From Granulicella sp. 5B5 (GTDB lineage: Bacteria; Acidobacteriota; Terriglobia; Terriglobales; Acidobacteriaceae): DNA of 64,000 nucleotides. Within the stretch, counting starts at the first letter, position 1, and each line of letters starts with the position of its first letter. A model generated the notes under the pieces. It was not told the origin of the DNA, made no database searches, and was given only the letters and a program-made list of their open reading frames with translations. Location of the stretch: assembly GCF_014083945.1 (NCBI RefSeq), contig NZ_CP046444.1, forward strand, positions 2,914,001 through 2,978,000. The letters are read 5' to 3'. This document shows positions 54,348-63,122 of the stretch, one piece after another. A program made the position numbers and the translations under genes.

Positions 54348-55121
54348 TTAGGCATGGTGTGCCGCCATGGTTTCGACGAGGTCGCGGGCGATGGTTTGGG
54401 TGTCCTGCTGCTGGACTAGCTGGGCGAAGACGCTTTCGAGGTTGGCGAGTTGCAGCGAGGATTTGAGGTCGGCGGGTGGGGCGTCGGCGAGGATTTTGCC
54501 TTTGGCGATGACGATGACGCGGTGGCAGACGAGTTCGACGACCTCGAGCACGTGCGAGATGTAGAGGATCGCCTTGCCTTGGAGCGCGAGCTGCTGGATG
54601 AGGTCTTTGAAGAGGCGCGCGGAGACGACGTCGAGGCCGGAGAGCGGCTCGTCGAAGATGAGGAGCTGGGGGTCGTGGATGAGTGAGGCGGCGATGAGGA
54701 CACGCTGCTTCATGCCCTTGGAGTAGAGCGAGATGGGGGAGTGACGCCAGGACTCGAGGCCGAGGAGCGAGAGCAGGCGGTTGGCTTTCTGCTCGATGAG
54801 CGGCTCGGGCATGTTGCGCAGGCGGCCGACGAGCTGAAGGTATTCGAGGCCGGAGAGGTGGGTATAGATCTGGGCCTCTTCGGGGACGTAACCGAAGGCG
54901 GCGCGGTAGGCGGCGATGTCGCGGTGGATGCTGCTGCCGTTGAAGAGGACCTGGCCCTGGTTGGGTTCGAGCAGGCCGGTGACGATTTTGACCGTGGTGG
55001 ATTTGCCGGAGCCGTTGGGGCCGACGTAGCCGACGATCTCGCCGGGTTGGATGCGGAAGCTGACATCCTGGATGGCGGGGATGCCTCGGTAACGTTTTGT
55101 GAGCCCTTTGACTTCGAGCAT
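54348..55121 (-). CDS. ABC transporter ATP-binding protein
   Basis: 257 residues. Walker A GPNGSGKST (34-42), Q-loop region YVPEEAQIYTHLSG, signature YSKGMKQR (133-140, the SKGM form seen in ABC-2 exporters), Walker B LLIFDEP (153-159), D-loop SGLD and H-loop ISHVLEVVE. Drives export with the permease encoded downstream. It is transcribed divergently from a padR-type gene, with overlapping promoters, which is a common PadR-controlled exporter arrangement. Confidence 0.92.
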   Translation of the reverse strand: MLEVKGLTKRYRGIPAIQDVSFRIQPGEIVGYVGPNGSGKSTTVKIVTGLLEPNQGQVLFNGSSIHRDIAAYRAAFGYVPEEAQIYTHLSGLEYLQLVGRLRNMPEPLIEQKANRLLSLLGLESWRHSPISLYSKGMKQRVLIAASLIHDPQLLIFDEPLSGLDVVSARLFKDLIQQLALQGKAILYISHVLEVVELVCHRVIVIAKGKILADAPPADLKSSLQLANLESVFAQLVQQQDTQTIARDLVETMAAHHA

Positions 55122-55137
55122 GAATCACCTCGATGAC

Positions 55138-55193
55138 CCTATGTAGCATTCGGAATAGGGTATTTGTCAAGTAGCGTTCTACATAGGTATAGT
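55138..55193. promoter_or_regulatory. Overlapping divergent promoters with a PadR-like operator
   Basis: CCTATGTAG (55138-55146) and CTACATAGG (55179-55187) are perfect inverted repeats 41 bp centre to centre. Between them TTTGTCAA carries a -35 on both strands: TTGTCA (plus, 55164-55169) with TATAGT at 55188-55193, and TTGACA (minus, 55170-55165) with TACATA at 55145-55140. Each half-site covers one -10 region. ATGT...ACAT dyads are typical PadR targets. Confidence 0.6.
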
Positions 55194-55200
55194 TTTCGGC

Positions 55201-55518
55201 ATGGCGGCGGAAGCGAAACTCTCCCACACGGCGGCGATGATTCTTCAGGCGGTGAGCGCCGGGTATATCTACGGTTTTGGTGTGATGGAGATGACGGGGC
55301 TGGCGAGCGGCACGGTGTATCCGGCGATGCGGAGGCTGGAGCGCGATGGGCTGATCCGGTCGCACTGGGAGGCGCAGTCGATTGCGGATGCGGAACAGCG
55401 GCCGCCACGGAAGTATTACAAGGTGACAGTGGCGGGGAAGGCTACGCTGGAGGCTTCGCGGAGGCGGTATCCGCTGCTGGCGAAGCTGGTGCCGGAGCAG
55501 CAGGAGGAGCAGGTATGA
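55201..55518 (+). CDS. PadR-family transcriptional regulator
   Basis: 105 residues: winged helix with SHTAAMILQAVSAGYIYGFG, VMEMTGLASGTVYPAMRRLE, RDGLIRSHWE and RKYYKVTVAGKATLEASRRR, the standard PadR N-terminal domain, with a very short C-terminal helix. It should repress the divergent ABC exporter and itself through the dyad at 55138-55187. The putative -10 ends 7 bp before the ATG, so its mRNA may be leaderless. Its TGA overlaps the ATG of the next gene (ATGA at 55515). Confidence 0.9.
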   Translation: MAAEAKLSHTAAMILQAVSAGYIYGFGVMEMTGLASGTVYPAMRRLERDGLIRSHWEAQSIADAEQRPPRKYYKVTVAGKATLEASRRRYPLLAKLVPEQQEEQV

Positions 55519-57014
55519 GGCTCCGGGCTTCATGGCCGCTGCATGCGCTGGGACTGGGTGTGGTGCGGTGCGCTTCGTGGCTGGTGCCGGCGTCGCAACG
55601 GGTTGCGTGGCGCATGGAGTGGAGCGCCGAGCTGTGGCATGTGCGTGAAGTTTGCACTCCGCAGCGTGGTGTGAGTTGGAGCGGCGAGCGCGAGGTAGCC
55701 GCATTTTTGTTTGGCGCGTTTGAAGATGCGCGGTGTCTGCGGCGGGTGGAGGGGGCAGCGAATCGGGGTTGGGTGATGGGGTCGGCGGGGCGGTGTGTGT
55801 TTACGCTGATGGTGGTGCTGGCCGCGGCATACGGTGCGGCGCTGCTGCTGCCGGGGGCGTTTGTGGCGCTGCATCCGCCGGAGTACAGGGACGCGGGGCG
55901 GCTGATGCTGATCCAGAGCTCGCTGGCGGCGAGCGATACAGAGCCGACGATTACGGCGGAGCAGTACAACGTGTGGCGATCGCGGTCGCGACGGATGTTC
56001 GATGGGTTTGCGTTCTATCAGGTGATGAAGCAGCCGCTGCAGGATGCCGATGGCAAGGTGGTGAGCGCATCGGTTGCGGTGGCGAGCCCGGAGTTGTTTC
56101 CGCTGCTGGGCGGCGATGCTGTGAGCAGCGACGTTGCGCACGGCGATGTGCTGCCGGTGCTGTTGAGCAGCAGCTTGTGGCGCCGCAGGTTTGGTGGCGA
56201 TCCGGCGATTGTGGGGCGGGAGATTTCTTTGGGAGCGACGCGGGCGCGTGTGGCGGGGGTGGTGCCTGAGGGGTTCTGGCGGCTGCCGGGGAAGGTGGAT
56301 GCGTGGGTGCAGTCTCCGGACCAGAACCTGTCGCAGCAGAGTGTTGGGTACGTGGTGGCGCGGGTGAATGCGGCGGGGCGGTATCCGCATTGGAGCAACA
56401 GTTGGGAGATGACGGCTCCGCTGCCGAACGGGAACTCGGGTGAGTTTCTGTGCGTGTCGCTGGCGGACCGGACGCGCGGGCCGTTTGGGCTGTTTCTGTT
56501 TGCGGTGGTGCTGGCGTTTTTGGCGCTGCCGGCGACGACGTCGCTGCCGCTGGGCGAGTACCGCGGGGCGCCGCAGCGGCTGGCGTGGGGGACTCGGTTG
56601 AAGCGGTGGAACTTTCTGGCGTGGAAGCTGGGACTGCTGTTTCCGATTGTGTACTTCGCGTCGCTGGACCTGGCGCATGTGACGACGCGGATCGACCCGA
56701 TCGGGAGCGAGTATATCCAGCTGCTGGCGGCGTTTTCGCTATGTCTATTCGGGCTGCGGTGGGTGCTGCGCGATCAGCGGGAGCGGTGCCCGGTGTGTCT
56801 GCGGAAGCTGACCAACCCGGCGCGGGTGGGGCACCCGTCGCGGAACTTCCTGGCGTGGAATGGGACGGAGCTGATCTGCACGGGCGGGCATGGGCTGCTG
56901 CATGTGCCGGAGCTGGAGACGAGCTGGTTCGGGACGCAGCGGTGGCTGTATCTCGATCCGTCGTGGGAGATATTGTTCGCGGAGCAGGGTGTGGCTTCGG
57001 GGAGCTATTTTTAG
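55515..57014 (+). CDS. ADOP-like membrane protein lacking the FtsX permease part
   Basis: 499 residues, translationally coupled to padR. An N-terminal helix (about 93-117) is followed by a MacB-type periplasmic core (about 120-290: EQYNVWRSRSRRMFDGFAFY, SPELFPLLGGD, LWRRRFGGDPAIVGREISL, GVVPEGFWRLPGKVDAWV). Full-length acidobacterial ADOP permeases carry two such cores and two FtsX units in ~800 residues; here the FtsX units are absent and replaced by three other helices (about 323-342, 370-388, 400-418) and a C-terminal zinc-ribbon-like motif C425-x2-C428...C455-x3-H459. Function unknown; probably a derived non-transport form. Confidence 0.65.
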   Translation: MRLRASWPLHALGLGVVRCASWLVPASQRVAWRMEWSAELWHVREVCTPQRGVSWSGEREVAAFLFGAFEDARCLRRVEGAANRGWVMGSAGRCVFTLMVVLAAAYGAALLLPGAFVALHPPEYRDAGRLMLIQSSLAASDTEPTITAEQYNVWRSRSRRMFDGFAFYQVMKQPLQDADGKVVSASVAVASPELFPLLGGDAVSSDVAHGDVLPVLLSSSLWRRRFGGDPAIVGREISLGATRARVAGVVPEGFWRLPGKVDAWVQSPDQNLSQQSVGYVVARVNAAGRYPHWSNSWEMTAPLPNGNSGEFLCVSLADRTRGPFGLFLFAVVLAFLALPATTSLPLGEYRGAPQRLAWGTRLKRWNFLAWKLGLLFPIVYFASLDLAHVTTRIDPIGSEYIQLLAAFSLCLFGLRWVLRDQRERCPVCLRKLTNPARVGHPSRNFLAWNGTELICTGGHGLLHVPELETSWFGTQRWLYLDPSWEILFAEQGVASGSYF

Positions 57015-57069
57015 CTTGGGATGATCTTGTAATGCGAGTGGTCTAGGATCAAAGCCTGGAGGTGACGCG

Positions 57070-57543
57070 ATGACAGATCAAGCTCGTCCGCCGGTGCCGC
57101 CGTTTACTTATGAGACGGCGGTGGTGAAGGTGAGGAAGGCTGAGGATGCGTGGAACTCGCGGAATCCGGAGGCGGTGTCGCTGGCGTATACGGTGGACTC
57201 GCGGTGGCGGAACCGGTCGATGTTTTTGAAGGGGCGCGCGGAGATTGTGGCGTTCCTGACGCGGAAGTGGGAGAAAGAGCTGGAGTATCGGCTGATCAAA
57301 GAGATCTGGGCGTTTGCGGATGACCGCATTGCGGTGCGGTTTGCGTATGAGTATCACGATGCCGAGGGGCAGTGGTTTCGTGCGTATGGGAATGAGAACT
57401 GGGAGTTCGATGCGGATGGGCTGATGGCCGTGCGGCATGCGAGCATCAACGATGTGGCGATTGCGGAGCACGAGCGGTTGTTTCATTGGCCGCAAGGGCG
57501 GCGCCCGGATGAGCATCCGGGGTTGGGGCACCTGGGGCTGTAG
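57070..57543 (+). CDS. NTF2-like protein, DUF1348 family
   Basis: 157 residues with an ideal GGAGGTGA 5 bp before the ATG. SnoaL/NTF2-like cone fold: [80 protein letters not shown] and [11 protein letters not shown]. This is the DUF1348 (YesE-like) group of about 150 residues. No catalytic role is established. It stands alone between the ADOP-like gene and a convergent minus-strand gene. Confidence 0.85.
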   Translation: MTDQARPPVPPFTYETAVVKVRKAEDAWNSRNPEAVSLAYTVDSRWRNRSMFLKGRAEIVAFLTRKWEKELEYRLIKEIWAFADDRIAVRFAYEYHDAEGQWFRAYGNENWEFDADGLMAVRHASINDVAIAEHERLFHWPQGRRPDEHPGLGHLGL

Positions 57544-57574
57544 GGTACGCTCGCGCTTGCTGCGGCAAAAGCGT

Positions 57575-57612
57575 TCACGCAAAGTACGCAAAGGAAAAGC
57601 CCGCAAGGTACG
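57575..57612. repeat. ACGCAAAGTACGCAAAGG direct repeat
   Basis: CACGCAAAGTACGCAAAGG followed by CCGCAAGGTACGCAATG: four CGCAA(A)G units in the gap between convergent genes. A common bacterial simple dispersed motif; no hairpin or gene. Confidence 0.4.
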
Positions 57613-57632
57613 CAATGTAAAACATGTAAAGG

Positions 57633-58222
57633 CTAGTCGAGGAGGCCTTTGCCCGCGAGGATTTTTGGGGTGAATTTTTCTACTCGGGCTTCGCGGGTGG
57701 TGGATTGCTTGGCGGCGGCGATTTGGAAGATGTAGGCCTTCTGACGGCCGGGGGTTAGAGCCGCGAAGGCTTTTTTCAGGGCGGAGTTGGTGTTGAGTTT
57801 TTGCTGAAGCTCTTCGGGGATGGCGTAGTCGGTGGATTTTTTTAGGGGGACTTTGGCGCCGGACTTTTCGAGGTCGATGGCTTCGAGGATGTAGGCTTTG
57901 ATGGTGGACTTCAGCTTTGTGATTTCTTTGGTGCTGGTGAAGCGGAGCTGGCGGGGGCCTGCATGTGCTCGCCGATGCGGGAGAGAAGCTGGCCGGGGTC
58001 CTTGAGCAGCGCGCCTTTGAAGAACATGAGCGCGATGTAGTCGTTGAAGCGCTGGATGAGGACGATGTTTTTGTCGCCGAGGGTGTAGCAGGGTTTGCCC
58101 CACTTGATCTTTTCGGTGAGGCCGCAGCCCTGGGCGATGGCTTGCAGGGCTGCGGTCTCCTGCGGGTACTGGTGGCGCGGGTGCTCCATGGGGGAGTGCT
58201 TAATGGTTTTCTTGACGGGCAT
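57633..58222 (-). pseudogene. YdeI/DUF1801-type protein gene with a frameshift
   Basis: Frame 1 from ATG 58222 encodes MPVKKTIKHSPMEHPRHQYP, the DUF1801 core KIKWGKPCYTLGDKNIVLIQ and DYIALMFFKGALLKDPGQLL to GEHMQAP. The sense then continues in another frame with RQLRFTSTKEITKLKSTIKA, SGAKVPLKKSTDYAIPEELQ, FAALTPGRQKAYIFQIAAAK and the end ILAGKGLLD, the YdeI/OmpD-associated C-terminal domain. The switch falls at a run of five C (minus strand, 57957-57953); six would restore one ~196-residue protein. Either a recent frameshift or a sequencing error. Confidence 0.75.
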
Positions 58223-58255
58223 AAGGACCTCACCGGGGTTGTGAGTTTTACGACA

Positions 58256-59284
58256 TCAAGAGGCTACAACGGCGGTGAGGTCGTTGACGAGGGCATCGAT
58301 GCGGGTGGGGTCGGAGTCCCAGGCGAACATGAAGCGGGCGCCGCCGCCGATGAAGGTGTAGAACTGCCAGCCGCGGGCGCGGAGGGCTTCCTGCTGGGGT
58401 TCGGAGAGCTTGATGAAGACGCCGTTAGCTTGCGGGTAGCCGAGGAGCTCGAGGCCGGGGACTTGCTGGATGCGGTCGGCGAGGGCGCGCGCACAGGTGT
58501 TGGCATGCTCGGCGTTGCGGAGCCATGCGCCGTTTTCGAGCATGCTGGCCCACGGGGCGGAGAGGAAGCGCATCTTGGAGGCGAGCTGGCCGGCCTGTTT
58601 GCAGCGGTAGTCGAAGTCGACTGCCTGGGCGGGGTTGAAGAAGAGGACGGCTTCGGAGACGGCCATGCCGTTTTTGGTGCCGCCGAAGCAGAGGACGTCG
58701 ACGCCGGCCTTCCAAGTGATGTCGGCGGGGTGGCAACCAAGGGAGGCGCAGGCGTTGGCGAAGCGGGAGCCGTCCATGTGGAGGCTGAGACCGAGCTGGC
58801 GGCAGACGGCGGAGATGGCTTTGACTTCGTCGACGGTGTAGACGAGGCCGGTCTCGGTGGGCTGTGTGATGGTGACGACGCGCGGCTTGGGGTAGTGGAT
58901 GTCGGTGCGCTTGGCGACGATCTCTTCGATGTGCGCGGGGGTGAGTTTGCCATCGGCGGTGTGGGCGACGAGGAGCTTGGAGCCGTTGGAGAAGAACTCG
59001 GGGGCGCCGCACTCGTCGGTTTCGACGTGGGCGGCGTCGGCGCAGATGACGGAGTGGTAGGACTGGCAGAGCGAGGCGAGCGCGAGCGAGTTGGCAGCGG
59101 TGCCGTTGAAGGCGAAGAAGACTTCGCACTGGGTGTCGAAGAGCGTGCGGAAGGCTTCGGAGGCGCGGGCTGTCCAAGGGTCGTTGCCGTAGGCGGAGGC
59201 GTGGCCGGTGTTGGCTTCGGCCATGGCCTGCCAGGCTTCGGGACAAATTCCGGCGTAGTTGTCGCTGGCGAACTGCTGCGTCAT
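58256..59284 (-). CDS. Low-specificity L-threonine aldolase / beta-eliminating lyase
   Basis: 342 residues from the ATG at 59284 (GGAG 5 bp upstream). Fold-type I PLP enzyme: FASDNYAGICPEAWQAMAEA, FNGTAANSLAL, H86 in DAAHVETDE, D171 and R174 in LHMDGSRFANA, and the PLP lysine K204 in DVLCFGGTKNGMA. It cleaves L-threonine or allo-threonine to glycine and acetaldehyde. A 5' leader with four successive hairpins (59300-59410) precedes it, suggesting RNA-level control. Confidence 0.9.
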   Translation of the reverse strand: MTQQFASDNYAGICPEAWQAMAEANTGHASAYGNDPWTARASEAFRTLFDTQCEVFFAFNGTAANSLALASLCQSYHSVICADAAHVETDECGAPEFFSNGSKLLVAHTADGKLTPAHIEEIVAKRTDIHYPKPRVVTITQPTETGLVYTVDEVKAISAVCRQLGLSLHMDGSRFANACASLGCHPADITWKAGVDVLCFGGTKNGMAVSEAVLFFNPAQAVDFDYRCKQAGQLASKMRFLSAPWASMLENGAWLRNAEHANTCARALADRIQQVPGLELLGYPQANGVFIKLSEPQQEALRARGWQFYTFIGGGARFMFAWDSDPTRIDALVNDLTAVVAS

Positions 59285-59297
59285 GCTTGCTCCTTGC

Positions 59298-59410
59298 GTT
59301 GGAGTGCGCTGACGTTGTTGTAGAAGCCCGGTAGTTGCCGGATCGGCCACATCCCCCTGTGTGGGGCGCCACCTTGCTGGGAGCAGGTTGGCGTTGAGCG
59401 TCAGCTCAAT
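59298..59410 (-). ncRNA. Structured 5' leader of the threonine aldolase gene, riboswitch candidate
   Basis: Read on the minus strand the leader contains, in order: TTGAGC-TGAC-GCTCAA (59408-59393); CGCCAACCTGCT-CCC-AGCAAGGTGGCG (12-bp stem, two mismatches, about 59394-59368); CCCC-ACACA-GGGG; and CCGG-CAACTA-CCGG (about 59344-59331). Four adjacent stems in ~90 nt ahead of a start codon are unusual. The CCGGCAAC segment recalls the core of SAM-I-clan riboswitches, but the full consensus is not recognised. Confidence 0.4.
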
Positions 59411-59465
59411 CTCCTGATGTCAGTGTCTAGGATAACAGGGCATGAGGACGATACAGCCGTTGTTA

Positions 59466-59504
59466 AAAACCACAGGCCGCTTGAAGAGGACTCAAGCGGC
59501 CTGG
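59466..59504 (-). terminator. Strong terminator of receptor 4
   Basis: On the minus strand CAGGCCGCTTGA (59504-59493) pairs perfectly with TCAAGCGGCCTG (59485-59474), 7-nt loop, followed by TGGTTTTT. It lies 17 bp after the receptor stop. Confidence 0.9.
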
Positions 59505-59520
59505 GTGGTTTGTGGCGAGG

Positions 59521-62500
59521 TTAGAAGGAGATTTTGAAGGCGAACTGAATGTTGAAGGGTTCGCCGTAACCGAGGCCAGGAGCGCCAGAGCCGTTTTTGG
59601 TCTGAGTGATCTCGCCAAAGGTGCCACTGCCCAGGTTGGTGATCGAGGGATTGGCAAAGTTGCGCTGGTTGAAGATGTTGAAGATCTCGACGCGGAACTC
59701 GCTGTTGACACGCTCGGTGATGGGTGTGTGCTTGAACATCGAGAAGTCCATGGTGCCGAACTTCGGACCACGGCCACCGCCATCACGCTGCTCGTTGCCG
59801 TAGACACCAAAGGTGGTCGGTGAGGATACGCCGGCGACGGGGTAAGCGTATGCAGCCTTGGCCAGGTACTGATATGCCCGAGAGGTGCTGGCGGTGATGG
59901 TCGTATTGCCAACATACGGATTGACGCCTTGTACGATGCTGACGCGGTCATGCTGCTCGTCGGTGAGGCTGTAATCTTTACCAACGAGGACACTGAGCGG
60001 TGTGCCAGTGTTGTAGTCAAACAGGGCGTTGAACTGATAGCCCTGAGTCAGACGCGGCGCGAAGCTGGTGAACTTCGGCAGCTGGTACGACGCGAAGCCC
60101 GTGAGAGTGTTGCGGATGTCGAAGGTGCTGGGGCCGTAGTCCTGGTGGATGTTATGGCTGTTCATAGGCGTTACATCGGAAGATGCATCGTCCATAGAGT
60201 GAGCCCACGTGTAGTTGGCGGTGATGGAGAAGCCGTGCTTGAGGGACTGACGCAACACTGCCTGCAGCGAGTTGTAGTTGGCGCTTGCACCAGATGTCAC
60301 CTGATTGATGCCGGCGAAGGGTTGGCCGGTGGTGACGGTTTGTCCTGGGAACGAGAGCGTGGAATCGTAGGGGCGAATGTAGCTCTTGGTCGTGAAGTTG
60401 TAGTTGATCGGCTGATTGAGATCGTAGAGCATCGCAAGACGGCGGCCCTGCGTGCCGACGTAGCCGATGGTGAAGAGGGTCGAGTTCGTTAGCTGCTGCT
60501 CGATGTTGAGGCTGGTGTTCATCGAGTACTGGATGCGGTAGTTGGGCTGCACGCCCATGGCACCGAGTTGCGGCAGAGCGGCGCCGGTGAAGGGATTGAC
60601 GTTCTGTGCCCAGGTGAAGTTGGAGATGGCAAGCGTGTAAGCGGGGTCAGGTCCGGAGGGGTTGTTCTGCGTATAAGAGTCGCCACCATTGCCGGTGTAA
60701 CCGCTGACCATGTTGGTCATGCCCGGGACGTCGTAGTAGAGACCCCATGCACCGCGGATGGCGAGTTTGTTGTTTGACAAGGGTGAGTAGGCGAAGCCAA
60801 CGCGAGGAGCGAACGCGCCGTAGTAGTTGTTGTAGAGAGGAGTTACGAATCCCTTGCCGGGGACGAAGCTGGAGAGATCGTTCTTGGCATCGTAGACGTG
60901 GCCGGGAAGGCTCCAGCGAACGCCGTAGTTGACTGTGAGCTTGGGGGTGACAGTGAAGTCGTCCTGCGCCCAGAAGTCGTAGGTATTGAGCAGATAGACA
61001 CGCTCCGCATTACCTTGCAGCAGCTTGGACGTAGAAGAGTTGGAGGGCTGACCGTTCAGATAATCGGCAAGTGCGATCATCTGCGTGGTGCAACCGGTCG
61101 TGACGCCAAAGGCAGCGTTGCAGTTGGTGTTATCGGCGGTGGTCTCTTTCGCCCAGGGGCCGCGAGTGCCATCAAAGGTGAAAGTGCCGCGGGAGTTGGA
61201 GAAGTAAAGCAAGTTCACGTTGGCGTGACGATACTCGCCGCCGAAGCGGAGAGAGTGCTTACCGAGCGTCCAGCGCAGCGAGTCGACGACCTGGCCTGTT
61301 ACATCGGTACGACCGGATGGCTGAGTTGCACCGACTTCGTCAAAGCCGGAGATAGCGATGGTGGGAGAGCCGGCTGCGATGATGCCGGTCAAGCCGAGGG
61401 TTAGGCCGTCCGCAGCGCCTGGGTTGAAGTTCTGGTCGGCGTCGTTGAAGGTCTGCAGGAAGAAGTTGGTGCCCAGCTGAACCTGGTTGAGCAGGTTCGG
61501 CTTGATGATGGAGGTCTGAATGACGGAGAAGTTGTGGATGTGCATGGGTGCCGTCTGGAAGAACTCCGGGTAGTAGGAGCCGGTGACGGCGGTCTGCTGA
61601 CCGGTGGTGCCGAGATAACGGATGGAGAGCGATTCATTCTGGCTAAAGTGGTGGTCCAGCTTAATCACACCGTTGTAACTGTTGTACTTATCGGGCGAGG
61701 TTGCGAACCAGTTGTTGGTGACGGCGCCAGTGGAGTTTGCTACGCGGGGATAGAGGGTGTTATAAAGCGCGATGCTGAGAGGGTTACCGGTAGTGGTGGC
61801 ACCGTTCTGAAGAGTGGTCTGCGGATAGCTGATGCCGTAGGCTTGGAGGAACTTGCCGGCGTCGGCGATCCAGGCGTCATTGAGAACGGTGTCGGTGGTG
61901 GAGTTGCCTGCGGAGGCAAGCTGAATCTCGCCGGCCAGGAAGAGGAAGGTATGGTCCTTCCAAAGCGGGCCGCCGAGAGTGAAGCCGAACTGGTTGTTGC
62001 GGATAGGCGGCTTGCGCGCGCCCACGGGGGCGACGGGCGAGATGGCTGCAAAAAATTCGTTGCGGTTATAGAAGAAGACGTCGCCGTGGATCTGGTTGGT
62101 ACCGGACTTGAGCACCATGTTCTGGTTGGCACCGGCGTTGCGACCCATGTCGGCTTCGGCGTTGCTCTGCATGGAGAACTGATCGATTGCCTCAATGGGA
62201 ACGAGCCCGCCGGGGACACTGGCGATGCCGCCCTGGTTGGAAGCAACGATGCCGAGGTACGCATCGACGTTGTCGGTACCGTCGATCTGGTAGTTGATGG
62301 AAGTGGTGCGCTGGCCGTTAACGGAGCCGCTGAGGTTGTCACCAGGCGTGAACTTGACCATCTGGGTGAAGTCGCGGCCGTTGATGGGCATGTCGGCGAC
62401 CTGCCTGGTATTGACGACCGAGACAAGTGAGCTGGTCGTGGTGTCGACCGATACGGCGTTGGCAGCGACGTCGACGACTGTGGCTTCCGTGCCGACGTTC

Positions 62501-62823
62501 ATCGACACCTTGACGTTGGCGACCTTGGAGACGTTGACCTCGATGTTGTCAATCTTCTGCGTCTGGAAGCCCTGGAAGGAGACCGTAAGCTGGTAGACGC
62601 CGGGAGGGAGCTCCGGGAAGTTGAACTCGCCGTCCTTGTTGGACTTGCTATCAACAACGGTGGCAGTGGCAGGGTTCTTTAGTTGTATAGAAGCACCGGG
62701 GATGACAGCACCCTGGACGTCAACGACCGTGCCAGAGAGTGCCCCTCGAAAGGTTTGCGCTCGCAACGCGGAGAATGTGACTGCGAACAAAGCGATGAGA
62801 ACAAGCCAGCGAAGACGAAGCAT
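59521..62823 (-). CDS. Oar-like TonB-dependent receptor 4
   Basis: 1100 residues from the ATG at 62823 (GGAGG 10 bp upstream). Signal peptide MLRLRWLVLIALFAVTFSAL...RAQ, carboxypeptidase-regulatory-like domain (about 28-105: LSGTVVDVQGAVIPGASIQL), plug with DMPINGRDFTQMVKFTPGDN, DGTDNVDAYLG and MVLKSGTNQIHGDVFFYNRN, and a barrel ending FAFKISF. The ~300-bp upstream region contains a Fur-like dyad. It is terminated before the threonine aldolase gene, so they are separate units. Confidence 0.88.
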   Translation of the reverse strand: MLRLRWLVLIALFAVTFSALRAQTFRGALSGTVVDVQGAVIPGASIQLKNPATATVVDSKSNKDGEFNFPELPPGVYQLTVSFQGFQTQKIDNIEVNVSKVANVKVSMNVGTEATVVDVAANAVSVDTTTSSLVSVVNTRQVADMPINGRDFTQMVKFTPGDNLSGSVNGQRTTSINYQIDGTDNVDAYLGIVASNQGGIASVPGGLVPIEAIDQFSMQSNAEADMGRNAGANQNMVLKSGTNQIHGDVFFYNRNEFFAAISPVAPVGARKPPIRNNQFGFTLGGPLWKDHTFLFLAGEIQLASAGNSTTDTVLNDAWIADAGKFLQAYGISYPQTTLQNGATTTGNPLSIALYNTLYPRVANSTGAVTNNWFATSPDKYNSYNGVIKLDHHFSQNESLSIRYLGTTGQQTAVTGSYYPEFFQTAPMHIHNFSVIQTSIIKPNLLNQVQLGTNFFLQTFNDADQNFNPGAADGLTLGLTGIIAAGSPTIAISGFDEVGATQPSGRTDVTGQVVDSLRWTLGKHSLRFGGEYRHANVNLLYFSNSRGTFTFDGTRGPWAKETTADNTNCNAAFGVTTGCTTQMIALADYLNGQPSNSSTSKLLQGNAERVYLLNTYDFWAQDDFTVTPKLTVNYGVRWSLPGHVYDAKNDLSSFVPGKGFVTPLYNNYYGAFAPRVGFAYSPLSNNKLAIRGAWGLYYDVPGMTNMVSGYTGNGGDSYTQNNPSGPDPAYTLAISNFTWAQNVNPFTGAALPQLGAMGVQPNYRIQYSMNTSLNIEQQLTNSTLFTIGYVGTQGRRLAMLYDLNQPINYNFTTKSYIRPYDSTLSFPGQTVTTGQPFAGINQVTSGASANYNSLQAVLRQSLKHGFSITANYTWAHSMDDASSDVTPMNSHNIHQDYGPSTFDIRNTLTGFASYQLPKFTSFAPRLTQGYQFNALFDYNTGTPLSVLVGKDYSLTDEQHDRVSIVQGVNPYVGNTTITASTSRAYQYLAKAAYAYPVAGVSSPTTFGVYGNEQRDGGGRGPKFGTMDFSMFKHTPITERVNSEFRVEIFNIFNQRNFANPSITNLGSGTFGEITQTKNGSGAPGLGYGEPFNIQFAFKISF

Positions 62824-63122
62824 GTGCGGAATTCCTCCAGAAACTGTTGTTCGAAATAAAGTGGAGCAAGTTTGGATACACGAATGGCGCGGCCCAAGGT
62901 GAGATCCATGGAACCGTCGTAGCGATGAGTTGTTGCGATCTGTTATCCCTGCGATGCGGGACAACGAAGTTGATGCAGCATGACGCGAAGGCCTAAGGGC
63001 TATCGCAGCGGCGGCAGCCAGCGGTATGCAGGAGCGCTTCGACGGTAGCTCCGGCGGCGAGACACGAGCTGCTTCATCCTGGAAGAGTTCAACGTCCGCG
63101 CAGAACAAAATTTGCGGTGTAA

